Shown: positions 32,650-44,003 of the stretch, in pieces
Numbering within the stretch: position 1 is the first letter of the stretch
Layout: the number at the start of each line of letters is the position of its first letter
NCBI GenBank assembly: GCA_030704615.1
Contig: CM060732.1
Location: 58,943,053 to 59,007,052 of the forward strand
Direction of reading: 5' to 3'
From: Takakia lepidozioides
Taxonomy: Eukaryota > Streptophyta > Takakiopsida > Takakiales > Takakiaceae
DNA length: 64,000 bases
Made by a program: the position numbers and the translations under genes
The notes under the pieces: model-generated
Told to the model about the DNA's origin: nothing
Databases searched by the model: none
The model's input: the letters and a program-made list of their open reading frames with translations, nothing else

Positions 32650-32830
32650 CTAGGGGGTGACGTGTAGGCAGCACAGTATGACGTGGATGCGACGTGGCTA
32701 TGACGTGGCTATGACGTGTAGTAAAGTGGTTTAACTGAATTATAAGGTGGATGCATGACGTGTAGTGAGTGGCTTAAGGGCAGAGTGACGTGGATGCATG
32801 ACGTGTAGTAAAGTGGTTTAACTGAAGTGG
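32650..32830. promoter_or_regulatory. Cluster of GACGTG motifs upstream of the C2HC-finger gene
   Basis: About eight GACGTG hexamers, seven of them in the form TGACGTG, occur in roughly 165 bases, within two partly repeated blocks (ggatgcatgacgtgtagta and aagtggtttaactga appear twice). ACGTG-core words are binding sites for plant bZIP factors. The block is 110-290 bases upstream of the antisense finger gene, which is promoter distance, but it may simply be a tandem repeat. Confidence 0.35.
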
Positions 32831-32979
32831 AACATATTGATTATGTTCCATGATGTTTAGTATATTGTTTGACTGTAAATCAGTGATATTGAGTTTGCTT
32901 GACTTTGTATATTGTAATATTCTACTGTGAAGCAGTAAAAGAGGACACATTTTAGTAAATATGTTTCACTCTGGAGGTG

Positions 32980-33005
32980 TATATATATATATATATATAT
33001 ATGAA
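32980..33005. repeat. TA microsatellite
   Basis: The sequence is a run of (TA) about 11 units long. The surrounding 32,840-33,390 is A/T-rich and shows no gene. Confidence 0.8.
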
Positions 33006-33399
33006 TTGGGAGGCTTTTTATTTAATATTTGGTTATATGTTTATTACTGTTATTTCGTTTTTTTCATTCACTTTTAGTTTATATCTGTACGTATGTGAAT
33101 TAGTGGATATTATATTTAAATTTTGTGATTCGCTGCACTGCATTGAAAATATATTACAAATACAACAAAACATAGAATACAAATACAGGTCGGAACCAAA
33201 AACATTTGGATGGCTCAAAACTGGTTTATATCAAGAGTGTTTTGCAAAACAAGTTTTGACCACATTCTACAAATGACCAACATGAGGGCCATGTTGCCAT
33301 ATCCATAGATCACTGCCCAACTGAAGTCATTGAGTAAGGATAATCTGCTGTGCAGCTAGGTCCAGCACTATCGTGGACATGTCAAGAGAACATTAGAAA

Positions 33400-35917
33400 T
33401 CATTTTGAGAATGAATTCAGGTAGTTCCAGAGAATGGTGGTGCCAGCTACCTTGTCACCCAAAGTGACATCCACTTCCAGGGCTGCCTTGAAATACATAT
33501 CCACCAAGGCAGTGTTTAGAGTGACAACTCCAGCTTTGACGATGTCATCATGGACCTTTGTGCCCTTTTGAGGGCTGCCAGGCTCACATTTGACGTAGAT
33601 GTACACCAGTGGAATGTTCAGAATGACATCTGGTACAATTCCAGCTTGGATAATGTCACCATAAACCTCTTTGCCCCTTCCCAGGGCTGCTAGGCTCGCA
33701 TATGCATATTACAAAAACAAATGAACATGACGGCCTGGTCTGGCTTCATCCCTTCCCACATCATTTGCTCTTATGTTTCCAAAGCCTTATCCCATACCCA
33801 TGCTGCACATACCTTGCAATCATGGCACTCCAAAATACCACAACTCATTCAGCCATATTGTCAAACTCTCCCTTCACATCAGGCTTGCTGCACCCACATT
33901 TGGCATACATGTCCACCAAGGCAGAGTTCAGAATGACAATTTCCCCTTTAACGATCGGCATAAGCAAGGGGAAGGAGACAGCAGAGCTGCTGCTCTCTCC
34001 CAGCGCCAAAAAAACCAAAAGAAAAAAAAATGGAGGGGCTGAGAGAGCCGCCATGGCTGTGAAGTACCAGTATGCTGCAACGTGATGTGGTTGGGCTTCA
34101 CCCCTTCCCCCATCAATATTTGATCATAGGTCTCCAAAGCCTCCATATCATGTCCCTGCTGTGCATACCCTGCAAGCATCACCCATTCACAATCTCCAAA
34201 GCCTCCCTGCCAACCCAGTATATAAACAGAGTACACATAAGTTCCTTGCTTTGCATCCTCAACGCACCCACATTGGGCATACATGTCCACCAGGGCAGAG
34301 TTCAGAATGACATCTGGTACAATTCCAGCTTTGACAATGTCAACATAGACCTCTTTGACGTTTTCCAGGGCTGCCAGGCTTGCATAAGCATTGCAATCAC
34401 ACAAAAACGTGATGTGGTTGGGGCTTCACCCCTTCCCCCATCATTTGATCATAGGTCTCCAAATCCACCATCCCACGTCCTGCTCTGCATACCCTGCGAT
34501 GCTTGTGAGTGTGTACCTGCTTTCCAGCTTCCAGACCTTTTTGGCGTGAATCCACATCATTTGCTGGCACTAGGAAAGGGTTGAGACTGAGCTGCTCAAC
34601 TACTCCCTGGTCCTACATAGTGGGTTTACATAGTGTGCCAAGCACAACATCTGGAGCCAAAGCCTCCATCCAGTGCCCCTGCTATGCATACCCTGCAAGC
34701 ATCGAGTTCTACGACACCACATCAGCTCTGACAATGTTGTCATGGGCCTCTTTGCCCTTTTCCAGGGCTTCCAGGCTTGCACACGCACTGCAACCGCACA
34801 CAAACCTGATCAGCCCAAAACCAATGGCCAGCCTCTCACTGTGGTGGCAAAGAGAAAATTCCTTTTCCTCCTCCCCCACATCATGCAATACAAAGCGCGT
34901 ATCAGACACATACCCCGCCTCCTTTCATCTGCCCAGACAATCTTCTCAGTTCAGCATGGATTTCCTTAATTGGGATGCAACTTGTCATCTACAGCAAGGT
35001 GTGCACCCTGTTGCCAACCCCAATGCAGCAGCGACCTGGCTGCTTTCTAACCCCTCTGACCTTCATCATTCTTCTCACCTTTGCAGTATCATCCCACCTG
35101 CCAGCTGCAGCATACATGTTTGATACCAACACAAACACCTCTTTGCACATGCATTGCAAATGCACACAAACATGATGTGGTTGGGCTTCACCCCTTCCCA
35201 CATCATTTGATCACAGGTCTCCAAAGCCACAATCCCCCCTTGCGTGCCACGACACCACCATCTTGTTCAGCCATAGCGTTGAAAACTGCCTTCGCATCCT
35301 CAATGCTCCCACATTTGGCATACATGTCCACCAGGGCAGTGTTCAGAATGACATTGGGTACAATTCCAGCTCTGACAATGTCGCCATGGGCCTCTTTCCC
35401 CTTTTCCAGAGCTGCCAGGCTTGCACTCGCATTGCAAACGCACACAAACGTGATGTGGTCGGGCTTCACCCCTTCCCCCATCATTTGATCATAGGTCTCC
35501 AAAGCCACCATCCCACGTCCCTGCAAGCATCGCGTGCCACGACACCACATCTCGTTCAGCCATAGTGTTGAAAACTGCCTTTGCATCCTTAATGCACTTA
35601 CATTTGGCATACATGTCGACCAGGGCAGTGTTCAGAATGACATCTGGTACAATTCCAGCTTTCACGATGTCATCATGGACCTCTTTCCCTTTTTCCAGGG
35701 CTCCCAGGCTTGCACACGAATTGCAAACACAAACGAACGTGATGTGCAACATTTGCTCATAGGTCTCCAAAGCATTCCTACCACACCCATGCTTGGTAAA
35801 TCCTGCCAACATTATATTCCACGTGATCAAAGATGGTCGAGGCATTCTGTGGAAAACCTGGTGAGCATCCATGATGCTCCCACACTTAACATACATGTTG
35901 ACAAGGGTGTTGAGTAG
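33400..35917 (-). pseudogene. Scrambled PPR-DYW pseudogene cluster
   Basis: Minus-strand translation gives repeated 35-residue PPR motifs of the plant PLS class. Examples are MYVKCGSIMDAHQVFHRMP (about 35,890), LITWNIMLAGF, LVDMYAKC, DVVSWHAMLAG and the spacer [13 protein letters not shown], which recurs at least five times (about 35,690, 35,400, 34,750, 34,350 and 33,680). An E-type motif (LVSNMYAAAGRWDDTAKVRRMM) is at about 35,050-35,115. A DYW-domain piece with [16 protein letters not shown] (about 34,850-34,890) contains the HxE zinc-ligand motif of the DYW cytidine deaminase. Motifs are separated by stops and frame changes, and PPR text resumes after the DYW piece, so several gene fragments or tandem duplicates are joined. 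Intact members edit organelle RNA; this cluster cannot. Confidence 0.75.
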
Positions 35918-36048
35918 AAAAACATTTGGCGTTAATCACTTTGGATAATGTGAGTGTGCACCTGTTTCCAGCTTCCAGACCTTTCATCTTGATGCACTCA
36001 AGCAAGAGACAGAAGACATATCTGAATCTGCTGAAATGCCTTGTTACT

Positions 36049-36318
36049 TTAAAGTTGTAGAGCCTCTGTCAGTCTACCGGCCTCACAAAGCATCTTCACA
36101 TGCCCAGCAGAAGAGGCATTGTGGACTCCCTCTCTTGATCCTCTTTCAGAAGCTGTGGTCATGGTTGAGGTGCTTGATTTTATCAATTGTGCCGCTGCAG
36201 CTGCTACCTTTACTTGACCATCTACCCATGCAGGTTTCTTGCAGCTATTGATCCACATGGAATCATAGGTAATCTGGAGCTTGAAGTCCAGCCCTCTTGG
36301 ATGAACCTGGACCCACAC
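36049..36318 (-). pseudogene. N-terminal segment of a PPR gene, copy 1
   Basis: The minus strand encodes FKLQITYDSMWINSCKKPAW, then an Ala-rich stretch, then VKMLCEAGRLTEALQL, which resembles the degenerate first helix pair at the start of plant PPR proteins. It lies upstream, in transcription sense, of the PPR cluster at 35.9-33.4 kb and is probably its 5' end. A TGGxxAGTCCA-type function cannot be assigned to the first half. Confidence 0.4.
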
Positions 36319-36567
36319 TCTATCCCTGCTCCTTCAGCTATCCATGCCTCTGCACAAATCATGCATACTGCATCCTTGCCTTGCTGCTAGCACCTGACAA
36401 TGACAGCCTAGATTTGTTCTAGGAAACACCTAACTCAACTTATCACACTAGTTCCTATGGTCAATTGCATCTGCTACTCTTTGTAATCCAACAAGCATTC
36501 ACCTTTTCGCCTCGATTGTCCCGCCATTGCCTGGGGTCAGAAAAGTATCAGAATTCAACATGAAAAT

Positions 36568-36783
36568 TTAGGGCCAATTCTGATAAGAGGGAAAAACAGG
36601 GTGAAATCTGTTGAAGAAGGTACCTTCATTAGCAGTGCCTAATTTTATCAATTGAGCCGCTGGTGCTGTGGCTTCCAGTTCACCATCTACCCATGCAGGT
36701 TTCGTGTAGCTATTCTTCCACAGGGAATCATAGGTAATCTGGAGCTTGAAATTCGGCCCTCTTGGATGAATCTGGACCCACAC
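36568..36783 (-). pseudogene. Duplicate of the PPR N-terminal segment, copy 2
   Basis: The minus-strand product shares VQIHPRG-NFKLQITYDS and KPAWVDG with the segment at 36,049-36,318 but then diverges before the PPR-like helix. It shows a local direct duplication about 470-520 bases apart. No start or stop context supports an independent gene. Confidence 0.45.
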
Positions 36784-37049
36784 TCTATCCCTGCTCCTTC
36801 AGCTATCCAGACCTCTGCACAAATCATGCACACGTCCTTGCCTTGCTGCAGCTGACCCTAACCCTACCTACAGTAACATGTCAAAATCACTCCAAATCCA
36901 CCATAGATCCACCAACGAGCTTCTCCTAATCTATGTTATCTGTTTTTGGATACTTTCCTGCTGCCACATCGGCAGTAACTTGTCAAAGTCACTCCTAACC
37001 ACCACAGATCCACCCAACGAGCTAACTTACAGAATTCAATATGCATCTC

Positions 37050-37865
37050 AGGGCCGAGTCTGATGAGAGGGTAAAACAGGTAGAAATAGGTTGAAGAAGA
37101 AGGTGCCCTCGCCACATTGTCGACCTTGACCTTGTGTCATGACACATGGAGGATTTGACAGACCACTCAACCCAAAGATCCTCTTGTGTGTGCTGCTTGT
37201 GTCCATCGTCAGGAACTGTCGGATTGGTTTGTGAGAACCACCACGGTGCAGCTGAGCAGAGATTGAAACACGGTCTGCTAAGACCAAGCTCTCTCCCAAG
37301 AACCTTGTAAACATCAGGAAGAATACCAAATCATGGTACTAACAGGAGCCAACAGCCCACATTTACATGATGGACAAACTTCTTCACATCGTACATTAAG
37401 AAAAAGCCACACCTTGCGATTGCGGTTGTCACACCATCGTGAAGGATCTTTAAAAAACTCATGCCTGCTCTGCTCCGTGCTGCAAATTCAGGGCCGAGTC
37501 TGATGAGCGGCCAAAACAGGCTGAAAGACGTCGAAGAAGTTGCCCTCACCACATTGTCCTCGACCTTGTGTCATGACCCATCGAGGATTTGACTGACCAC
37601 CTCTTGTGTGTGTTGCTTGTGTCTGTAGTCAGGTAATGTCGGATTGGTCTGCGAGAGGATTGGTCTGCGAGAACCACCACGATGCAGCTGAGCGGGCGGA
37701 GATTGAAACACGGCCTGCTAAGACCAAGCCGACTCTCCCAAGAACGTTGTAAACATCAGGAAGAATACCGAATCATGGTACTAAGAGCCCACATTTGCAG
37801 GATGGACAAACATCTTCACATCGTACATTAAGAAAAGCCACACCTTGCGATTGCGGTTGTCCACC
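37050..37865. repeat. Tandem duplication, ~440 bp unit, two copies
   Basis: Bases from 37,050 to about 37,430 match 37,489 to about 37,865 along most of their length. Shared phrases include cagggccgagtctgatgag, gccctc-ccacattgtc, cggcctgctaagaccaag and catcaggaagaatacc. The copies differ by small indels and a local ggattggtctgcgaga duplication at 37,643-37,670. No reading frame with a domain is present. It continues the duplicated landscape of the PPR region. Confidence 0.8.
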
Positions 37866-38109
37866 CAAGCTATGCATATCCTGCAGATCCTCCCACGCAA
37901 ACACAGCAAAACGATCAAGTCCCATAACTTACTCATCGCTGAACGCAATCCCGCAACCCTAAATCCATTTTGAATTATTTGGATGAATGTATCGTAGATG
38001 GATGGATTTTGGGTTTTCCATCAATCTATCCATCCATCCATTTAATTTTCCGTTCATCCAATAGTTTGCTTTATCGTTCACTCATACGTTCATCCAGTAC
38101 ACACAAATT

Positions 38110-38282
38110 ATATTTCATACGTTCATCCAACAGCTGCCAGCAAGGCGTTTGTTTATCATTCGTTCAGATAATTCAGTTGTTCTGTTTCACTAACCTTTCA
38201 TACGTTCATCCAATAGTTGCCAGCAAGGCGTTTGTTTATCATTCGTTCAGATAATTCAGTTGTTATGTTTCACTAACCTTAA
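38110..38282. repeat. Direct repeat, ~81 bp, two copies
   Basis: The block ttcatacgttcatccaa-agttgccagcaaggcg followed by tttgtttatcattcgttcag occurs at about 38,116 and again at about 38,197, nearly identical. It sits in noncoding A/T-rich DNA (37,870-38,800) with several gttcatcca words. No gene is supported there. Confidence 0.8.
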
Positions 38283-38803
38283 CCAGCACACGATTAGCTT
38301 ACTATTAATGTGCTGGGTCAGTGAAAAAATAGTTAAATGTTTTTACTTCTTATTATCCACGTATATATTGCTATTAGTTTATATATTGTGATTACACATG
38401 CCATTGCTTAACTGGTTGTCTCAGTCAGCTCATTTTAGGCAGTCAAAATCTCTCACTACAGTCAAAATTTTCGTGGTTGTCTAGCACCTCGAATATTTTA
38501 ATATAAATTTTAACTGCAAAATGGTTGGAACAGTCGAAAGTGACAACAGTCAACGCCAGCGTCAAACTAAATCGTCGAAATTACATAGGGTGTGTTGTAG
38601 TGGTGCCTGCCATCACCTAAATTTGAAAAAAAATAAAGCCCAAGTGGGCTGGTGCGGCTGCGCGCACTTATGCGGCCAGCTCCCCGTTGCTGCGAATTGC
38701 TTGACAGAGAGGTAATGTGAGAGAATGAGAGGGTGCCATTATCCAAATTCGAAAACCTAACCAAGCTCGGGCGGGGTGGCTGTAGGGTGCTTGTCGGGGA
38801 AGG

Positions 38804-39679
38804 ACAACGGCTAGGTGTGCCATAGCTACGAGGGCCAGACAGCGAGAGTCACGATGGGACATACCGGGTAGTGATTGGTTTACACTACCTGGTCATAGGC
38901 AGAAAAGGCTAAGTGCGCGGCACTTAGCAAACGGCGAAACAAGGGTACACTACCACGGGAGCAGTAGTGGGTAGTGTAGCAGCAGTGGGCCGTGAACCAC
39001 AATATCACACGGCCACAGTAGCATAGGCTTTACTAATAGAGGAAGTAGTGAAAGACCGTGGACCGTGTACCACTATGGCACATGACCAAAAGTCACGACC
39101 ACTACCACGAGCCATTTTTTTGGCAAACCCTTTAGGTTGCGTAGGCAGTTAGGCAACGTAACGGCTCTTTTGAGCATAGTATAAAAGGGCTGCACGCAAC
39201 TTAGAAGGTATCAATGATCAGTGTGTATCCAGTGGACTCAGAGTAATTCGATGTGTACTTATGCTATGATGTGATGAACTCTGAAGTAAAGCCATGCTAT
39301 TCCAAGTATCTCTGTGTAGAGTGAACGTGAGATGGAGAGATTGTGCATTATGAGATAACGTGAGACGGTGAGAATGTGTATCATCTCAGAATAGATCTTG
39401 TTGTCTTGAATATTGTATGATTATATGAACAAAGAGGTTCCAGCCTTTCTGACTAAGACCTTTTAGCTGATGAGACTGCGGGTTGGACTTAATTAATATG
39501 ATTAAGCAACCTGCCGAGATGTTGATTCATACGATTACCAGGGGTTAGCTATCTTTCAAACGATTACTCTGTAATCGTTTCAGAAGGCATACCGTCGGAC
39601 AACCTCTGTTGCATGTCTTGGGAAATGGGCTGTAGAGTTGAGAGCCTATTTTGTCTAAGTCATAAAACAGCGGTTAACA
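38804..39679 (+). repeat. LTR, plus orientation (left partner of an inverted pair)
   Basis: This ~876-base block matches the reverse complement of 43,105-43,957 along its length, with many differences. It contains a TATA-like box (TATAAAAGGG, about 39,180) followed 20-30 bases later by the likely transcript start. The shared end reads CGGTTAACA, a CA terminus as expected of an LTR. The start is uncertain by a few bases (the GGACAACGGCT region). It has no internal element of its own in the expected place. Confidence 0.6.
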
Positions 39680-40179
39680 GGACAGCCGGGGGTGAGCGAG
39701 CCAAGCTCAGGTGACCTACCCTACAGCACATACACACACAGGTGAGTTAACAGACCGACAGAGGTGGGGGAGCTGGAGTCAGCGAGCTTGCCTTGCGAGG
39801 AAAAGAAGACAGAGGGGAGGATTTGAAGGTGCAAGGAAAGCAAGGTAAATGAAAGAGAAAAGATCCCTAGCTCACCTCCGGAAGATGCACGGCCGAGGGC
39901 GAGCAGCTCAACGTCGGAGCTTGGGAGATTCAGAGCCGCGACAAAAAGCAAGTGACGCACGAAGCTCGCCTTCCTCCGAGCTCCCCCACGACGAGGTGAC
40001 CTCCGCACCTCTCACCTTGTTCAAATTCTACCTTGCAAGCTGAGTGAAGAGGAGAGGGAGAGGGAGCTGGGCCGTGAGAGAAAGAAAGAGGTCACTTGAC
40101 GATTTTGAATTTTTTTACATTAACGACGGTAATCAAACAAATTGAAATTAGATGATCTAAGCTGACCACAACACCATTG

Positions 40180-40642
40180 TGACCCCATGTGGCGACGCCG
40201 TTGTGACCCCTGGCGTCGCAACGTTGGGCGTCCCAGCACGGGGCGCCCCCAGCAACTCTTTTGTGAAGTTGAGGGCCGCAAAGCCCAAAAAAAAAAAAAA
40301 AAAAACTCCCACTGTGGTGATGCTGTTGCGACACCCTGGCGTCGCAAAGGTGCTGGGGCGCCCTTAGTGACACTTTTGCGACGCCGAGGCGTCGCACCAT
40401 CCAAAAAAATTGTTTTTTTTTTTTGGATTTCCGACGCCGGGGCGTCGCAAGAAAAAAATCCGTCGCAACGAGGGCCTTCTTTCCCCCTTCATGCCACCTT
40501 ACGACAGCTGGGCGTCGTAATGGTGTCGCAGCGGGGGATTGCGACGCCGGGGCGTCGCAAAAAAACGTCGCGGGCTCAGTGCCGCCCGGGGCGTGGGGGC
40601 ACGGCTGGCGTCGCAAACCCCCCCCCATTTGTTTGTAGTGTT
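40180..40642 (-). mobile_element. CACTA-type terminal region with subterminal repeats
   Basis: The minus strand starting at 40,642 reads CACTACAAAC, a typical CACTA terminal inverted repeat. To its left, inside the element, the 11-base word TGGCGTCGCAA and its complement TTGCGACGCC recur more than ten times in direct and inverted form between 40,180 and 40,620. Such subterminal arrays are the binding sites of the CACTA accessory transposase. An A run at 40,288-40,306 and a T run near 40,412-40,423 flank stems. I could not find the partner terminus to the left (39,680-40,180 shows nothing definite), so this may be a short non-autonomous or broken copy. Confidence 0.65.
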
Positions 40643-40664
40643 GGTAGTTTTAGAGCCCGGATCG

Positions 40665-40870
40665 GGCCTAGTGTGGGCACCCATTTCTCGTCATTTTCTA
40701 TATGCGACCCCCTGGAGGTCGCTTCTAGGGACTTAGTAGTTTGGATGCTAGCTAGTGTGGGCACCCATTTCCCGTCCATTTCTATATGAGACCCCTGGAG
40801 GTCGCTTTCTGGGACTTGGTGGTTTTAGTACTGCTGGATGTTGTGGGCACCCATTTCCCGTCGCATAGGG
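40665..40870. repeat. Tandem repeat, ~82-87 bp unit, about 2.4 copies
   Basis: Units begin with tgtgggcacccatttcccgtc (at 40,674, 40,756 and 40,842) and contain tatatg-gacccc-tggaggtcgct and gggacttggt. It lies between the CACTA terminus and the TNP2 coding relic. Confidence 0.8.
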
Positions 40871-40937
40871 GTACGCAGCATGTTCATGTTGTGGGCCGGA
40901 TAACCTTGATGCAAAGCATTCGAAGAACGTCGCGAAA

Positions 40938-43104
40938 ATGATCTATCCCAACTGTCAGAAATTTCTTCCTCTCATCCATGGAGAACGAGAGGCAAAAAAT
41001 TATTTGATGGGACCGTGGAGAGGAGACCTCCACCCGTGCGTCCCCCTGGGTCATTTTGGAAAGCCCGGTGGCAAGAGGTGCTGGATAAAAAACGCCGGCT
41101 CAAGAGGTGTGGCATGTCCCGGCTCTCAATTTTCTACAAGTTGCCTTGTTGGGAGGTACAAGTCCGAAATGCATTGGACCATACATATTTCATTGAATGT
41201 CATGACATATTCATATGAAATTGCACCGAGTTCAGGGTTTATGACAAATTATATGGAAATTTCATGATGCGCAGGATCTGAAATCCGGCACCTCCTTGAT
41301 CCCATGCATATTGAGAAGAATGTGTGTTCATCACTTAATCGTGTACTGGCAAACTTAACCGGGGGAAAGAAGAAACGCAGCGGATTCCCTTGGTGTGAGG
41401 CGAGAGCTCCAAGCCCAAAACCGTATGCCACGACTATGGCCTGAAGCTGATGGTGTGGACGTGAACAATGCTCCCAAGTGGAAGTATAGGGCGCCAACTT
41501 GGACTTGGACAAAGGAGGAATACAAGCAAGTGCGGACTACAATACGAGCTATCCGGACCCCGACCGGGTATGGCGCATCTCTACGCAACAAATTTGAGGA
41601 TGCCACCACTATCCACGGTTTGAAGTCTCATGACTACCAAAACATTTTGCAAGACATCCTTCCCATTGCAATACGGGGGACACTCCATGAGGGCATTCGA
41701 AAAGCCGTCTATCGACTTGCTGATTTATTCCGTTGGCTTTGCACAAAAGAGATGGACGAGGCGGATTTTCCACGAATGAAGGAAGAGGCGGCCACAGTCT
41801 TGTGTATATTGGAGATGCATCTTCCCCCTAATTTCTTTGATATCCAAGTGCACTTGGTAGTGCACTTGGTGGAAGAGGCGGAGATTGCCGGACCGGTCCA
41901 TGCTCGGTGGATGTACTTTCTAGAGCGTTACATGAAGGAGGTCAAGGCACACGTATAGCATGGCGGATAGGTACACATTGCAAGAGGCTATGGTGTTATG
42001 TACGGAGTACATGAGAAGGGTGGACAAATAGGCCCCTCCAATGTGGAAGCAAGAGGATGATGTGCGGAACAAGGACATGGTTTTGCCCAAAAATCAAGGA
42101 GGGTGAAACTATCGAGCACCGAGGTGGAGCAAGCACATGACTTTGTATTGAAGAACACCCCTTGCATAGTGGAGTGGGAGGCAAGCCATGCGGATGAGAA
42201 TGCACGGCGGTTGGAAGCAAGTACAATTTGGAGACGCACACGTGCAAGGGAATTGCAAGCCTCACGAGGATGGCGCGGATCCAGGATCACGGCCCCATCG
42301 GGGGCGTGTGATTTGCCCACGGAGATGCAGCCATTGAGACCATTTCGCCATTGGCTCCGGAGTGGAGTTGAGGCTGCGATGGCCGCGGGCGAGGTGGTGC
42401 CGCCTTCAGTGCAAGAGCTTGCGAGAGGGCCATCCTCAATATGCCATTTCATTCTCCTCAATTTGGATTCATGGTCGTCATTTCTACATCCGTTCTCTTG
42501 ACATGCCTCGGAAGACCACATTTGACTCCGGTTTGTGTGCAACATATTGGCAAGACTCCGTGTCAAGCACAAGGGACATTCAACCCAAGAGAAGCAAGCT
42601 TGGATATATTGGGGAGCTTGATGCCATTTTGCAACTCGAGTGTGATCACCATCGGCCCTATTCTTTTCAAGGGGAGGTGGTTCCAACCCCACATTGCAAG
42701 CCCAAATGCAACCCTCTTGCCTGACAAGTGTGGCTTCATGCGGGTCAACACTTCTAGGATCAGCCCTCTACACGCATCTCCAATGAACCATTTGCATGGC
42801 TGAAGGACATGGAACAAGTCATTTTTTCCGAAGACAAGACTAGATCGGGCAATTGGAAGGTGGTTGTGCATGCTAGGCCAAGAGGGAGACGCATTTACCA
42901 TGACGAGGGATCAAACCGTTGGGGTGGTGATGAGGCCGAAGTGGCCGAAGCGACTGAGGTGGACAAGGTGGCCGAAGCGGCCGATGCGGATGCGGATGCG
43001 GGAGATGATGCTTTGTGGATAGAGGCAATTGAAGACACTCCCTTCAACAATGTTGGAGGAGATCAAGTGGTTGATGCGAATATTGCGCCGGAGGAGGAGG
43101 AAGA
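40938..43104 (+). pseudogene. CACTA/TNP2 transposase relic
   Basis: Frame-hopping on the plus strand recovers the plant TNP2 (Transposase_21) order. A SIFYKLPCWEVQVRNALD segment lies near 41,125-41,185; LLDPMHIEKNVCSSLNRVL near 41,295-41,345 is the hallmark L-D-x-M-H-I-E-K-N-V block. A DUF4218-like stretch follows (41,590-41,950: LKSHDYQNILQDILPIAIRG, then FDIQVHLVVHLVEEAEIAGPVHARWMY). A DUF4216-like end (42,480-42,900) has DSGLCATYWQDSVSS and WFQPHIASPNATLLPDKCGF. At least four frameshifts and several stops are present, so it is dead. It is interrupted at its 3' end by an LTR at 43,105. Confidence 0.75.
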
Positions 43105-43957
43105 TGTTAACCGTTGGTTTATGACTTAGACAAAATAGGCCATTAACACTACTACCCATTTCCTAAGACATGCAACAGAGGTTGTCCGACGGTATGCTTT
43201 CAGAAATGATTACGAAGTAATCGTTTTAAGGATAGCTAAACCTTGAACGTCGGATGAAGCCTTATCCCTGCTGGCTGCTTAATCCTATTGATTAAGCCCA
43301 ATCTACAGTCTCTTTAGCATAAAAGATCTTAGTCAAAAGGACTGAAGCCTCTTGGTTCATACAAGCAGATGGTAATCAAGAGAAAACAAGTACTATTCTG
43401 AGATGATACACATTCTCACCATCTCACGTTCTCTCATAATGCACATTCTCTCCATCTCACATTCACTCTACACAGAGATACTTCGAATAGCATGGCTTTA
43501 CTTCAGAGCTCATCACATTATCACAGAAGTACACACTGATCACTGATACTCATACTGCACACCCTCTAAGTTGCGTGCAGCCTTTTTATACTATGCTCAA
43601 AAGAGCCGTTACAGTCTGCGGTCGTTAATGACCGTTTGCTAACTGCCTACGCAACCTAAAAAGTTTGCTAAAAAGTGGCTCGTTGCAGTGGTCGTGAGCC
43701 ATAGTGGTAAACGGTCCACTACTCCTTCTATTGGTTAAAGCCGATGCTAATGTGGCCGTGTGATATCGTGGTTCACGGCTCACGATTACTACACTACCCA
43801 CTACTGCTCTCGTGGTAATGTACCTTTGTCCCGTCATTGGCTAAGTACCGCGTACTTAGCCGTCTCTGCCTATGGCTCAGGTAGTGTACGTCCGTCACTA
43901 CCCGGTATGTCCCATTGTGACCCTCGTTGTCTGTCCCTTGTAGCATAGCCGTTATCA
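43105..43957 (-). repeat. LTR, minus orientation, with preceding polypurine tract
   Basis: Read on the minus strand, a purine run ending in about 17 G (plus strand 43,962-43,985) leads straight into TGATAACGGC at 43,957. The LTR runs to TTAACA at 43,105. It carries a TATA-like box (TATAAAAAGG, about 43,590) and matches the plus-strand LTR at 38,804-39,679 in inverse orientation. The tract next to the TG start shows this is the 3' LTR of an antisense element whose coding end lies at 44,004-44,567. Confidence 0.75.
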
Positions 43958-44003
43958 TTTATCCCCCCCCCCCCCCCCTCTCTTTTGAAATTGTGTCCTC
44001 ACA

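Noticed and set aside
40187-40789. 200-codon open frame on + and overlapping antisense frames
   Set aside because: They run through the CACTA subterminal repeat and homopolymer runs; open frames here reflect GC-rich repeats, not coding.
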